This document shows positions 9,697 to 19,098 of a stretch of 64,000 nt of DNA, piece after piece. Numbering within the stretch: position 1 is the first letter of the stretch; the number at the start of each line of letters is the position of its first letter. The position numbers were made by a program, and so were the translations under genes. The notes below the pieces were generated by a model. That model had not been told where the DNA came from and did no database searches. It saw only the letters and a program-made list of their open reading frames with translations. The DNA is from Thermotogota bacterium (GTDB lineage: Bacteria; Thermotogota; Thermotogae; Petrotogales; Petrotogaceae), in assembly GCA_029780115.1 (NCBI GenBank), contig JAKOZG010000001.1, forward strand, positions 123,236 through 187,235. The letters are read 5' to 3'.

Positions 9697-9722
9697 GAAT
9701 AATTATCTACGAATAATTATCT
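9697..9722. repeat. two 12-bp direct repeats between rel and pstS
   Basis: GAATAATTATCT occurs twice (9697-9708 and 9711-9722) with a 14-bp period. It lies just upstream of the rel -10 on one side and about 200 bp before pstS on the other, so it could be an operator for either. Confidence 0.4.
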
Positions 9723-9917
9723 TTTTAGACATTAAAAATTTTCTTATTTACTATTTTATAATTTTATGATTAAATAATACATAGGATATTTAATTACTAA
9801 CTATTGTTTTTAACTAACCCAATTTTTCTTTCGCTTCTAGATAAATTTAGCCATTAATATCCAATAAATAACTATTTAAGGATAATTAAACAAACTCTGT
9901 TATAGGAGGTCGGAACT

Positions 9918-10742
9918 ATGAAAAAAATTAGCACTTTTTTTTTGCTTACCACTTGTTTTGTATTTAGTTTTTCTCAAACTTTAGTTATAAAAGGCTCAAA
10001 CACCATTTTTCCAATTGTTCAACTATGGGTAGAAGAATTAAATAAAATTAATCCTCAATTACGTATTACTCTAGAGGGGGCAGGATCTTCAACTGGAATT
10101 ACTGCTCTATTTAATGGTACAACAGATATAGCAAATTCAAGTCGATGGCTAAAAGAATCAGAAATAAAACGAATGCATGATGAAGAAAAGTACTTTATCC
10201 CAATTGTGATAGGCTATGACGGATTAGCAATTATTGTAAGCCCTGAATTAAAGATTGATGATATTTCGACAGAACAACTTGTAGGAATATATACAGGAAA
10301 AATTACTAGATGGAATCAAATTAATCCAAATTTGCCTAATCAAAGAATCGTAGCATACTCTAGAAATAGTGCGTCGGGAACCTATGAAACATTTGTCGAA
10401 AAAGTTTTAAAAGGTCAAAGAATGACCCCTAATGTTTTAATGCTCGAATCAACAAGTGCAGAGTTACAAGCCATAGCTATTAGCAAATATGCAATTGGTT
10501 ACATCGGTGTTGGCTATGTAACCAACGATGTAAAAATCCTTTCTGTGAATGGGGTAATTCCAAATAAAATAAACATTTTAAATGGTACCTATCCTATTTC
10601 AAGACCGTTATTTATGTTTTTAGACGCTACTAATGGGTATCCTGACACTGGTCCTATAAAAGAATACATCACATTTGCTCTTTCAGAAAAAGGACAAGAT
10701 CTTTTAGAGGAAGCAGGATATATCGCTGCGTATGGATATTAA
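9918..10742 (+). CDS. pstS: phosphate ABC transporter substrate-binding protein
   Basis: Captures phosphate outside the membrane for the PstCAB transporter. The N-terminus is a Sec signal peptide ending near FSFSQ; no lipobox cysteine is placed for lipid attachment. The phosphate-binding motifs are visible: KGSNTIFPI near residue 25, GAGSSTGITAL, and SRNSASGTYETF. At 274 residues it is of the shorter PstS type. GGAGGTCGGAACT precedes the ATG. It leads a five-gene pstSCAB-phoU cluster. Confidence 0.94.
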   Translation: MKKISTFFLLTTCFVFSFSQTLVIKGSNTIFPIVQLWVEELNKINPQLRITLEGAGSSTGITALFNGTTDIANSSRWLKESEIKRMHDEEKYFIPIVIGYDGLAIIVSPELKIDDISTEQLVGIYTGKITRWNQINPNLPNQRIVAYSRNSASGTYETFVEKVLKGQRMTPNVLMLESTSAELQAIAISKYAIGYIGVGYVTNDVKILSVNGVIPNKINILNGTYPISRPLFMFLDATNGYPDTGPIKEYITFALSEKGQDLLEEAGYIAAYGY

Positions 10743-10819
10743 TTTTGTTAATCAAATATTAAAATCATGTGGGTATCAAAATAAAAATACGATAAATCTC
10801 AGACCAAGGAGTGTTAAAT

Positions 10820-11686
10820 ATGAATTGGAGAGATGTTAAAGATAGAGTTAACAAAACCATAATTTTTTTGTTTGCTTTTGTTGGAATAGTTACAGTAATA
10901 AGCTTATTTATTTTTATCATTAAAGAATCTATCCCTGCATTAACTCAAGTAGGTAAAGAGATATTTACAAGTATTTATTGGTATCCAACTTATGATCCAC
11001 CAGAATTTGGAATGCTTGCTATGATCGTTGGATCATTAATATTGACAGGGTTATCTTCTTTATTTGTATTACCTTTAGGATATATTATATCTTTTTTCTT
11101 ATATAACTATGCAAATTCAATCGAAAGAAGAGTTATAAAATCAACAATCGATTTGTTGTCTGGAATTCCCTCAGTAATAATGGGGACTTTTCTGTTTATA
11201 TATGTCTCTCCTATTATAATGAAATTAGGAGCTTGGTCTCCTGGAAATCTTTTGACTGCCTCAATAGGTTTAACAATATTATCGTTACCATATGCTGCAT
11301 CTTTGATGGAAGAATCTCTCTCTTCAGTGGATCAAAGTCTAAAAGAAAGCGCTCTTGCGCTAGGTGCAAGTAAATTTACGGCAGGATTCAAAATTGTTAC
11401 TAAAGCTGCGTCATCTGGTATTCTAAACTCAGTTATTTTAACTGTAAATAGGGTAATAGGTGAAACAATCGTAGTTTTGATGGTATCTGGTGGAGCTGCT
11501 ATCATACCAAAATCACTATTCGACCCTGTTAGACCTTTAACAGCTGCTATCGCTAGCGAAATGGGCGAAGTTTCAGTTGGAAGTTTGCACTATTCGGCTC
11601 TTTTTACTGCGGGTTTAATTTTATTAACAATTTCTTTTATTCTTACTTTAATATCAAAAACGGTAATAGGGGGTAAAGCAGAATGA
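10820..11686 (+). CDS. pstC: phosphate ABC transporter permease PstC
   Basis: Membrane subunit of the phosphate importer with about six hydrophobic helices. The permease EAA loop appears as QSLKESALALGASKFTAGFKIV, and the family segment SGIPSVIMGTFLF precedes it. A GTG at 10811 would add three residues, but it lies inside AAGGAGTG; the ATG at 10820 has an 8-nt spacing and is taken as the start (288 residues). Its last 4 bases overlap pstA (ATGA). Confidence 0.94.
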   Translation: MNWRDVKDRVNKTIIFLFAFVGIVTVISLFIFIIKESIPALTQVGKEIFTSIYWYPTYDPPEFGMLAMIVGSLILTGLSSLFVLPLGYIISFFLYNYANSIERRVIKSTIDLLSGIPSVIMGTFLFIYVSPIIMKLGAWSPGNLLTASIGLTILSLPYAASLMEESLSSVDQSLKESALALGASKFTAGFKIVTKAASSGILNSVILTVNRVIGETIVVLMVSGGAAIIPKSLFDPVRPLTAAIASEMGEVSVGSLHYSALFTAGLILLTISFILTLISKTVIGGKAE

Positions 11687-12522
11687 AGAAAAAAATAAAC
11701 GTTGATTTTATTGTCTCCTTAATTTTTAGAATAATAAGTTATATGACTTTTCTTGTCGTCGTCTTAATAATTTTTATAGTAATCGCCGACGGCGTGCGAT
11801 ATTTTAAACCGTCATTTTTTATTGAATATCCTAAAAAAGCAATGACCCAAGGTGGAATAGGTCCAGCCATATTAGGCAGTTTAATAATGATTTCATTAAT
11901 ATTACTTTTTTCCATTCCTTTAGGTTTATTGACAGGTGTCTTTTTATCTGAATATGGTTCAAAATCTTTTATTGGTAAGATCATAGATATTTCAGTGACT
12001 TCTCTTTCAGGAGTTCCTTCTATAGTTTACGGACTGTTTGGCTTAGCATTATTTTCCATCACTTTGGGATTTGGAACATCCATATTAAGTGGAAGCTTGA
12101 CTCTAACAATTATGACCCTTCCAGTAATTGCTTCTTCAGTAAGAGAAGCTTTAGCCGCTCTCCCAAGGGAACTAAGAGAGTCTGCTTACGCCCTTGGAGC
12201 AAAAAAAACTGAAACTATTTTTAAAATATTGATACCTGCTGGAAAAAATAGAATAATAACTGCAATATTAATTGGCGCCGGCAGAGTTATTGGTGAAACA
12301 GCTCCAGTTTTATTAACTGGTGCAGTTTTTTACTCTACAAAATTACCAAAATCTCTGTTAGACCCAGTTATGACTTTACCAACTCATATTTATTTTATTA
12401 CAATGTCATATGGAGCCGATGCACAATGGATGGCAAAAGCCACATCTTCTTTTTTATTAATACTTGTCTTAGTAATATATCTGATTGCATTCCAATTGAG
12501 AAAGGAGGAAAAAAATGTTTAA
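11683..12522 (+). CDS. pstA: phosphate ABC transporter permease PstA
   Basis: Second membrane subunit of the phosphate importer, 279 residues and about six helices. It has SGVPSIVYGLFGLALF and the EAA-type loop LRESAYALGAKKTETIFKI, then GAGRVIGETAPVLLTGA. It overlaps pstC by 4 bp and pstB by 8 bp, indicating tight translational coupling. Confidence 0.94.
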   Translation: MKKKINVDFIVSLIFRIISYMTFLVVVLIIFIVIADGVRYFKPSFFIEYPKKAMTQGGIGPAILGSLIMISLILLFSIPLGLLTGVFLSEYGSKSFIGKIIDISVTSLSGVPSIVYGLFGLALFSITLGFGTSILSGSLTLTIMTLPVIASSVREALAALPRELRESAYALGAKKTETIFKILIPAGKNRIITAILIGAGRVIGETAPVLLTGAVFYSTKLPKSLLDPVMTLPTHIYFITMSYGADAQWMAKATSSFLLILVLVIYLIAFQLRKEEKNV

Positions 12523-13294
12523 CCTAACTGCTATAAGAGAACAAACAATATTGAACATAAGAGACTTCGATGGATGGTATGGACAAAAACAAATATTAAA
12601 AAACATTAATATGGATATATATAAAAATAAAATAAGTGCAATAATTGGTCCCTCTGGTTGCGGGAAAACCACGTTACTTAGAAGTATTAACAGAATTAAC
12701 GACGAAATTTCAGATTACAAAACTTCAGGAGAAATTATTTTTGAGGGAAAAAATATTTACGATAAAGACGTTGATTTAACACTTTTGAGGAAAAAAATTG
12801 GGATGGTATTTCAAAAACCAGTGCCTTTTCCTATGTCCATATATGATAATGTAGCATTCGGATTGAAAATCCATGGTATCAAGGATAAAAGAAAAAGAGA
12901 TGAAATTGTAAAGCTAGCATTAAAAAGAGCAGCTCTTTGGGACGAAGTAAAAGATGAATTAGATAAACCTGCAAGAGAACTATCTGGAGGACAACAACAA
13001 AGACTTTGTATAGCAAGAGCTCTAGCTGTAGATCCCGAAATTTTGTTGTTAGACGAACCTACCTCAGCTTTAGATCCTATAGCTACCCAAAAAATAGAAA
13101 ATTTAATTGAACATTTATCAGAAGAGTATACGATAATAATAGTAACACATAACTTAGCCCAAGCTACAAGAATCTCTGACTACATGTATTTTATGTATCA
13201 GGGGGAATTAATTGAATGGGGCCCAACAAGAATTATGGTAAGAAGTCCTAAAAAACAACTTACAGAAGACTATTTAAATGGCAAAATAAGTTAA
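12515..13294 (+). CDS. pstB: phosphate ABC transporter ATPase PstB
   Basis: ATPase that powers phosphate import. Walker A GPSGCGKTT is at residues 45-53, the Q-loop follows at MVFQKP, the signature is LSGGQQQRLC, Walker B is EILLLDEPTSALDP and the H-loop is VTHN. The 259-residue length is normal. AAAGGAGG sits 6 nt before the ATG inside the end of pstA. Confidence 0.97.
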   Translation: MFNLTAIREQTILNIRDFDGWYGQKQILKNINMDIYKNKISAIIGPSGCGKTTLLRSINRINDEISDYKTSGEIIFEGKNIYDKDVDLTLLRKKIGMVFQKPVPFPMSIYDNVAFGLKIHGIKDKRKRDEIVKLALKRAALWDEVKDELDKPARELSGGQQQRLCIARALAVDPEILLLDEPTSALDPIATQKIENLIEHLSEEYTIIIVTHNLAQATRISDYMYFMYQGELIEWGPTRIMVRSPKKQLTEDYLNGKIS

Positions 13295-13358
13295 TTTGAA
13301 GTTTATTCAACAAAATTGAGCTTAAATAAAAAAAATAAAATATAAGAAGGTGAATTTA

Positions 13359-14045
13359 ATGGATCTTACGAGGTTTGAAATTGAACTAACTCAATTGAAA
13401 GGTACATTGTCCAAACTTTTATCTGAAGTTTTGAAGATGCTTGAAGATTCAATTTCTTCATTAAAAAACAAAGATTTAGTATTGGCTCAAAAAATCATAG
13501 CATCAGATGAAGAAATAGACGAACTAAATCGTCAAATTGAAGAATCTGTTTATCAAATTCTGGCGAGATTTAGACCTATGGGAAAAGATTTAAGGTATGC
13601 TATCACTATGATTAAATTAGCTAATGATCTAGAGAGAATTGGGGATTTATCTTGTAATATTGCTGAAAAAACCCAGCAATACGAAAATTACGATATAAAT
13701 GAAATCTTAGAAACAAAAGAATTAAAACAAATGTTGAATGTAGCTGTTGACATGATAAAAGGAGCTTATAAAGCGTTTGAAGAGCGTGACGTAGACTCTG
13801 CAATCGAGATATGGAAGAGAGACGACATAGTTGATGCATTAGAAATTGAAGTTAGAAAAAGAGCTATAAACAGACTATCTGACCCAGATTTTAGTCAAGA
13901 ACTAGTAGTTCCTTACATCCTGTTAGCAAGAGATATTGAAAGAATCGCTGACCATGCCACCAATTTATGTGAAGAACTCGTTTATATAGAAATAGGAAGA
14001 GAAATACTTTACATAGTTAGAGAAGAACAAGAAAATAAAAAATAA
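13359..14045 (+). CDS. phoU: phosphate transport system regulator PhoU
   Basis: Negative regulator of Pst transport and phosphate signalling. It is all-helical with two PhoU repeats; the metal-binding-type motifs are IKLANDLERIGDLSCNIAE in the first and LARDIERIADHATNLCEELVY in the second. A GTG at 13350 lies inside the ribosome binding site AAGGTG; the ATG at 13359 gives proper spacing and 228 residues. It is the last gene of the pst cluster. No PhoR/PhoB pair is present in the window. Confidence 0.94.
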   Translation: MDLTRFEIELTQLKGTLSKLLSEVLKMLEDSISSLKNKDLVLAQKIIASDEEIDELNRQIEESVYQILARFRPMGKDLRYAITMIKLANDLERIGDLSCNIAEKTQQYENYDINEILETKELKQMLNVAVDMIKGAYKAFEERDVDSAIEIWKRDDIVDALEIEVRKRAINRLSDPDFSQELVVPYILLARDIERIADHATNLCEELVYIEIGREILYIVREEQENKK

Positions 14046-14248
14046 CATTAACGCCTATTTTCTTACTTTCTTATTTTTATAATCAAACTTGTAAACATGA
14101 AACCATTGTTATTCTATTTATATCTTTATTCTTTCACTTATTATTAACCTAAATCTTTTTAGCATTGTAAATATTTTATTTTTTCAGTAATTGAAAGCTT
14201 AAACAAATTGTCTTAAAATCAAAAACATAATTTAGTAATTATTTATAG

Positions 14249-14287
14249 ATTTTGTTTATGATAAACAAAATTATCGTTCAAGTATTA
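14249..14287 (+). repeat. hairpin-plus-box repeat, copy B
   Basis: A perfect hairpin TTTTGTTTA-TGA-TAAACAAAA (14250-14270, extendable by one A-T pair) is followed two bases later by ATCGTTCAAGTATTA (14273-14287). The box is identical to copies A and C while the stem differs from copy C. Confidence 0.75.
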
Positions 14288-14417
14288 ATGATCTTATAAA
14301 AACCTAATAGTTTAATTTTTGTTTGTTAAATAAATTAAAAAATTAAGATTTTTGAACTTTTTGGTTGATAATCTCATACAGATAAATTTAATTAGCTTTA
14401 AACAATCGCAACTGAGT

Positions 14418-14446
14418 TTGACTTTTTTAGAAATTTATATTTTAAT
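14418..14446 (+). promoter_or_regulatory. promoter candidate for the ROK regulator
   Basis: TTGACT (14418-14423) and TTTAAT (14441-14446) are separated by 17 bp, about 45 bp before the ATG. Confidence 0.45.
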
Positions 14447-14491
14447 TTTAATTGAATAACTTAATACAATTAATGATAAAGGATGGATAAC

Positions 14492-15640
14492 ATGCCAAAT
14501 AATACCTATAATCTTGAACTTGTTAAAGAACAAAATAGAACTATGGTAATTGAAATTTTGAATTCGCTTGGGACCACTACAAGAACAGAACTAGCGAATA
14601 TAACAGGATTAACAAGAGCTACTATAACAAATATAATAAATGAATTCCTAGAAGTTAATTTGATTGAAGAAATTGGAACGATAGATGGAAATGTTGGAAG
14701 AAAGAGAAAACTAATAAAAATAAATGATGATGCTTTTTACGCAATAGGAATTGAGTTTGGTGTAAATATTATTAGAACGGGGATTTACAATCTTAGTGGA
14801 AAAAATATTTCATTTTCTGAAAAGGAGATAAACTCTTACGCAAAACCTACTGATATTTTAGAAAATATATACAAAGTTGTTGATGAAACAATTTCAAACT
14901 TCGAATTTGATACTGATAAAATAAAAGGTATAGGTGTCGTAATGCCAGGAATAGTAGATAGCGAAAAAAAAGTGCTGGAATCTGTTCATCCTTTTCCGTT
15001 GCTTAAAAACTATCCACTTTGTAAGCAAATCGAAAAACACTATAAAATTCCTGTATGGCTAGAAAATGATGCTAACGGTGCAGTATTAGGTGAAAAATGG
15101 TTTGGCCATGGAAAAAATTATCAGAACTATGTTTTTGTTGTAGGAGATGCAGGAATAGGAGCTGGAATAATCATCAATGGACAGTTGTACAGAGGGGCCT
15201 TTAATTCTGCAGGCGAAATAGGTCATACCATCTTTTCAAAAGACTTCGTTCAATTAGAAAGTGAGGGCGGCTTATATAAATTAACTGAAAAATATAAGCT
15301 TCCTATTGAAGAATTGCTCAAACTTTCTAAAACAGATCCGGAGATTCATAATACGCTTTGTGAAATAAATCAAGCTTTTGCAATAGGAATTGTAAATTTA
15401 GTTAACACCTTAAGTCCTGAAGCCGTTATAATTGGAGGAAGAATTTTAAATGGAGGATACCACTTAATTAGAGAAATAAAAAGAATCGTCGGAGAATATA
15501 CTTTTGCAAATGAACTACCTAAAATTCTAGTTGCTACAAAGAAAGAAAGTGCAATTTTAGCTGGAGCAGCTTCTATTGCTATCGAACAAATTGTATCGTC
15601 GCCATATCAGTTTTTACTCAAAGACACCTCTTCAAAATGA
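14492..15640 (+). CDS. ROK family transcriptional regulator (NagC/XylR type)
   Basis: An N-terminal winged helix (about residues 10-70: RTMVIEILNSLGTTTRTELANITGLTRATITNIINEFL) is followed by a sugar-kinase-like ROK domain with GIGVVMPGIVDS, ENDANGAVLGE, GDAGIGAGIIINGQLYRGAFNSAGEIGHT. The usual ROK zinc motif CxCGxxGCxE is not visible: after the GEIGHT segment it reads ESEGG instead. This is known in some ROK regulators and suggests a zinc-free form. It lies directly upstream of a sugar ABC transporter in the same orientation, so it probably controls it. An ATG at 14483 overlaps the ribosome binding site AAAGGATGG; the ATG at 14492 is preferred. Confidence 0.88.
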   Translation: MPNNTYNLELVKEQNRTMVIEILNSLGTTTRTELANITGLTRATITNIINEFLEVNLIEEIGTIDGNVGRKRKLIKINDDAFYAIGIEFGVNIIRTGIYNLSGKNISFSEKEINSYAKPTDILENIYKVVDETISNFEFDTDKIKGIGVVMPGIVDSEKKVLESVHPFPLLKNYPLCKQIEKHYKIPVWLENDANGAVLGEKWFGHGKNYQNYVFVVGDAGIGAGIIINGQLYRGAFNSAGEIGHTIFSKDFVQLESEGGLYKLTEKYKLPIEELLKLSKTDPEIHNTLCEINQAFAIGIVNLVNTLSPEAVIIGGRILNGGYHLIREIKRIVGEYTFANELPKILVATKKESAILAGAASIAIEQIVSSPYQFLLKDTSSK

Positions 15641-15955
15641 GATGATTACCAATGCCCAAACTTTTTTATAGCTATCTTCTTAATTTTAAAGTAACTGTAT
15701 AATGAAAATTCCTACACACTTCAAAAATCGGAAAAGAAGATTATATAAGAGATTTAAAAATTAAAGTTTGTAAGACAAAACTTATTTTCCTACTTCCTTG
15801 GAATGATGAAGTATGTTAAATAGAATTTTGATCGGAAAACATTTTGAGGTGAGGAGGTTTTAGCTAAATCGTACATGCTGCAATAACATTGGATCGAACA
15901 CAGTTTTTGGAATTTTTAAAGCGTTTATTAATACTCAAAAAGGAGGTAAGAAAGT
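15641..15955. other. leader region of the sugar transporter operon
   Basis: 315 bp. A likely -10 (TATAAT, 15698-15703, preceded by TG) gives a 5' leader of about 245 nt. The leader contains GAGGTGAGGAGG near 15847-15858, a strong ribosome-binding-like site with no adequate open frame behind it. I see no convincing hairpin. Confidence 0.45.
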
Positions 15956-17203
15956 ATGAAAAAGTGGTTTGTATTAATTTTATTAAGTTTAGTTAGTGTT
16001 ATGACTGTATTTTCACAAAGTGGAGTAGTAGAAATATTTAGCTGGTGGACTGGTGGTGGAGAAGAAGAAGCACTTTTGGCTACGATAGCCGATTTTGAAC
16101 AATTATATCCAAACATAAAAGTCATAAACGCTACTGTAGCTGGTGGTGCTGGAACAAATGCAAAAGCTGTTTTAAAGACAAGAATGCTTGGTGGTAACCC
16201 ACCTGATACATTTCAGGTTCATGCTGGATGGGAATTAACTGATACATATGTAATACCTGGACTTATGGAACCTCTAACTGATTACCTGAAACTTTGGGAC
16301 GTATACGACAAATTCCCTGCTGGATTAATAGATATAGTAAGTTATGAAGGTGAAGTTTATTCAATTCCTTTAACTGTTCATAGAAGCAATGTTATCTTTT
16401 ACAACAAAAAGCTTTTCAAGGAAATTGGTTTAACCAAAGAACCAGAGACATGGAAAGAATTCATAGATGCTTTAGAGAAGGCAAAGGCTGCAGGATACAT
16501 ACCTTTAGCTATGGGAGACAAAGAGAAATGGGAAGCAGGGCAAATTGTAGAAAATCTTATGGTTGCAGAATTTGGAGCAGTCAATTACAATGCCTTATTC
16601 AACGGAGAACTATCCTTCAACGATAAAAGGTTAGATAGTGCTTTAGAAAAGATGGTACAACTAATGAATTACGTAAATGTTGACCACGCTGCCTTAGCTT
16701 GGCAAGAAGCTGCTAGACTTCTTTACGATGACAAAGCAGTTTTCAATTTGATGGGCGACTGGGCAGAAGGATACTTCAAAACCTTAGGATGGGTACCAGG
16801 AGAAGACTTTGGCTGGTTCGAACTGCCAGGGACTCAAGCAGTTTTTGTACTAATATCAGACACATTTGGATTACCTAAAAATGCTCCTCACAGAAATAAC
16901 GCCATTATATTCTTAGAATACTTAGCTTCAGTAAGAGCACAAGAAATATTTAATCCTATTAAAGGATCCATTCCTGGAAGAATCGATGCAGATCCTGGAG
17001 ATGATCCATATCTAATAGAAACCGCTGAAGATTTCAGAATCTTAGCAATCAGTCCGTCGATAGTTCATGGTTCTGCAGCACCAGAAGCTTTTGTAACTTC
17101 ATTCAATGATGCTGTTAACGCACTTGTTACTACAAAAAACATTTCTCAAGCAAAACAAATGATCTTATGGGCAGCTGAAGATGTAGGTTTGGTAACAAAA
17201 TAA
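15956..17203 (+). CDS. sugar ABC transporter substrate-binding protein (glucose/mannose-binding type)
   Basis: An extracellular family 1 solute-binding protein. A Sec signal peptide ends near TVFSQS. The mature N-terminus EIFSWWTGGGEEEALLATIADFEQLYPNIKV and the AGGAGTN segment resemble the glucose-binding proteins of Thermus and the GtsA group, so glucose or a related hexose is the likely ligand (inference). It is 415 residues, full length. AAAGGAGG precedes the ATG. An intrinsic terminator follows at once, before the permeases, which would favour high expression of the binding protein. Confidence 0.88.
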   Translation: MKKWFVLILLSLVSVMTVFSQSGVVEIFSWWTGGGEEEALLATIADFEQLYPNIKVINATVAGGAGTNAKAVLKTRMLGGNPPDTFQVHAGWELTDTYVIPGLMEPLTDYLKLWDVYDKFPAGLIDIVSYEGEVYSIPLTVHRSNVIFYNKKLFKEIGLTKEPETWKEFIDALEKAKAAGYIPLAMGDKEKWEAGQIVENLMVAEFGAVNYNALFNGELSFNDKRLDSALEKMVQLMNYVNVDHAALAWQEAARLLYDDKAVFNLMGDWAEGYFKTLGWVPGEDFGWFELPGTQAVFVLISDTFGLPKNAPHRNNAIIFLEYLASVRAQEIFNPIKGSIPGRIDADPGDDPYLIETAEDFRILAISPSIVHGSAAPEAFVTSFNDAVNALVTTKNISQAKQMILWAAEDVGLVTK

Positions 17204-17227
17204 TCTTGCTCAAAGATATTAATTGTA

Positions 17228-17256
17228 GACTCGGTTCAAATGAACCGAGTCTTTTT
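17228..17256 (+). terminator. intercistronic attenuating terminator
   Basis: An 11-bp perfect stem GACTCGGTTCA / TGAACCGAGTC with a 2-base spacer is followed by TTTTT. It lies between the binding-protein gene and the first permease gene of the same operon. Confidence 0.85.
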
Positions 17257-17281
17257 AAAAATCAAAGAAGGAGAGATATAA

Positions 17282-18205
17282 ATGTCTGTTCAAAAAAAGA
17301 AAGCAAGAGCAGGATTTTTTATAATTCTACCCTCGTTAATCTTTATTGGCATATTTGTATATTACTTTATATTTCTAACTGTAAGGACTTCTACCTCTAA
17401 TTGGAACAGTTTTTCTGCTTTGGTTAAAGGAGAATATCAATTTGTAGGATTAAGAAATTATCAAAGACTTTTCAAAGATCCGAGATTCCAAACAGATTTG
17501 TGGAACACCTTATTTTTTACCTTATTTTTTCTAGCCGGATGCGTTGGTATTGGATTATTTCTTGCCAATATTATTGATAAAAAATTAAAAGGTTCTAACT
17601 TTTTTCAAAATTTATTTTTATTTCCAATGGCTATTTCGTATGTAGTGACAGGAACGGTATGGGGATGGATATTTGCTCCTGGTAACCTTCCCTCTGATCC
17701 ACAAGGAATTAATCTATTATTTCAAAAGTTGGGATTATCAAAATTTCAATGGATGTGGTATACAAGTACTAAATCGATTGGGAAGTTTAATTTAGCCCTT
17801 ATTCCAGTAATTATAGCCGCAGTGTGGCAAATGTCGGGATACGTTATGGCGATGTACTTAGCAGGATTAAGAGCTATTCCTGAAGAATTAATTGAAGCGT
17901 CTCAGGTAGACGGAGCTACAGGAACTCAAATCTTTTGGAAGATAAAGATGCCTATGTTAAGGCCTATAACACTAAGTGCGATGATTGTTATTGGACATAT
18001 GTCACTAAAAATATTTGACTTAATATATGCTATGACAGGAAGCGGCCCTAACAACGTCACAGACATGCCCGCTATCTATATGTTCGAGCAAATGTTTAGG
18101 TCCAACAGATACGCTACTGCGTCTGCTATTGCCATAATTATGCTACTTATGGTTGCTGTAGTAATAATTCCTTATCTATATTATTCTTTTAGGGGGTCTA
18201 AATAA
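17282..18205 (+). CDS. sugar ABC transporter permease (MalF-like)
   Basis: Membrane subunit of a carbohydrate importer of the MalF/UgpA type, 307 residues with six hydrophobic segments. The EAA loop is EELIEASQVDGATGTQIFWKIKMPMLRP. GAAGGAGAG sits 7 nt before the ATG. The stop overlaps the next permease start by one base (TAATG). No ATPase gene follows, so a shared MalK/MsmK-type ATPase encoded elsewhere is inferred. Confidence 0.92.
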   Translation: MSVQKKKARAGFFIILPSLIFIGIFVYYFIFLTVRTSTSNWNSFSALVKGEYQFVGLRNYQRLFKDPRFQTDLWNTLFFTLFFLAGCVGIGLFLANIIDKKLKGSNFFQNLFLFPMAISYVVTGTVWGWIFAPGNLPSDPQGINLLFQKLGLSKFQWMWYTSTKSIGKFNLALIPVIIAAVWQMSGYVMAMYLAGLRAIPEELIEASQVDGATGTQIFWKIKMPMLRPITLSAMIVIGHMSLKIFDLIYAMTGSGPNNVTDMPAIYMFEQMFRSNRYATASAIAIIMLLMVAVVIIPYLYYSFRGSK

Positions 18206-19035
18206 TGGCCGAAAAAGCTAGCAAAACCTCAACAATTGTGTATTATATTATTCTAATTATTTTCACTATATTTTATATTCTTCCGTTTTATGTTACTTTA
18301 AGTACATCTTTTAAACCTTTTGAAGAAGTATCTATAGCTACGATGTGGAATTTACCAAAAAAACCGTCTCTACAAGGCTTTAAAACTGCCTACAGGAAAC
18401 TTCAACCAAATCTAAAAAATAGTTTCTATCTAACAATTCCAGCTACTTTAATTTCAGCAATGATTGGTTCAATAAATGGTTTTGCTTTATCAAAACTTAA
18501 ATTTAGGTATTCAAATTTTTTATTTGCCTTAATTTTGTTTGGAATGTTCATTCCATACCAAAGTGTATTGTTTCCATTAATACAATTCTTTCAAAAAACC
18601 GGATTATACGGTACAATTCCTGCGTTAATTATAACGCACGTTATTTATGGAATTCCTATAACTACGTTAATGTTTAAAAACTACTATGAAGAAATCCCAG
18701 ATGAACTAATAGAAGCCGCTTCGGTAGATGGGGCAAATGTATGGCAATCATATACAAAAATACTGCTTCCAATTTCTATTCCAGGATTTGTTGTAGTAAT
18801 AATATGGCAATTTACAAATATATGGAACGAATTCTTATTTGCAGTAACAATTACAAGTGATCCTACTAAACAACCAATTACTGTTGCATTGGTTAACTTA
18901 GCTGGAAGCCAAGTTGTCCAATGGAATGTACAAATGGCAGGTGCATTATTAGCTGCACTTCCAACATTGATAGTATATATTATTTTAGGCAGATATTTTG
19001 TTAGAGGTTTATTAGCAGGATCAGTTAAAGGATAA
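18205..19035 (+). CDS. sugar ABC transporter permease (MalG-like)
   Basis: Second membrane subunit, 276 residues. The EAA loop is DELIEAASVDGANVWQSYTKILLPISIPG, and the C-terminal tail ends GLLAGSVKG as in MalG-family proteins. It is coupled to the MalF-like gene by a 1-bp overlap. GGGGG precedes the ATG. It is the last intact gene before the insertion-sequence remnants. Confidence 0.93.
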   Translation: MAEKASKTSTIVYYIILIIFTIFYILPFYVTLSTSFKPFEEVSIATMWNLPKKPSLQGFKTAYRKLQPNLKNSFYLTIPATLISAMIGSINGFALSKLKFRYSNFLFALILFGMFIPYQSVLFPLIQFFQKTGLYGTIPALIITHVIYGIPITTLMFKNYYEEIPDELIEAASVDGANVWQSYTKILLPISIPGFVVVIIWQFTNIWNEFLFAVTITSDPTKQPITVALVNLAGSQVVQWNVQMAGALLAALPTLIVYIILGRYFVRGLLAGSVKG

Positions 19036-19098
19036 TTTAAATAACCGAAAATAATCATTTCATAATCACCACGTATAGGAACTAGAGGAAAATGAAGG

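Larger units (their letters stand above)
14046..14482. other. intergenic region between phoU and the ROK gene
   Basis: 437 bp without a coding frame. It contains hairpin-plus-box copy B (14249-14287) and a promoter candidate for the ROK gene (14418-14446). ACTGAGTTTGAC at 14411-14422 shares its core with the inverted repeat at 22022 and 22306. Confidence 0.6.

Noticed and set aside
17228..17251. CGGTTCAAATGAACCG as a tRNA T-loop
   Set aside because: It is the centre of a simple terminator hairpin with a U tract; no acceptor or anticodon arms are around it.
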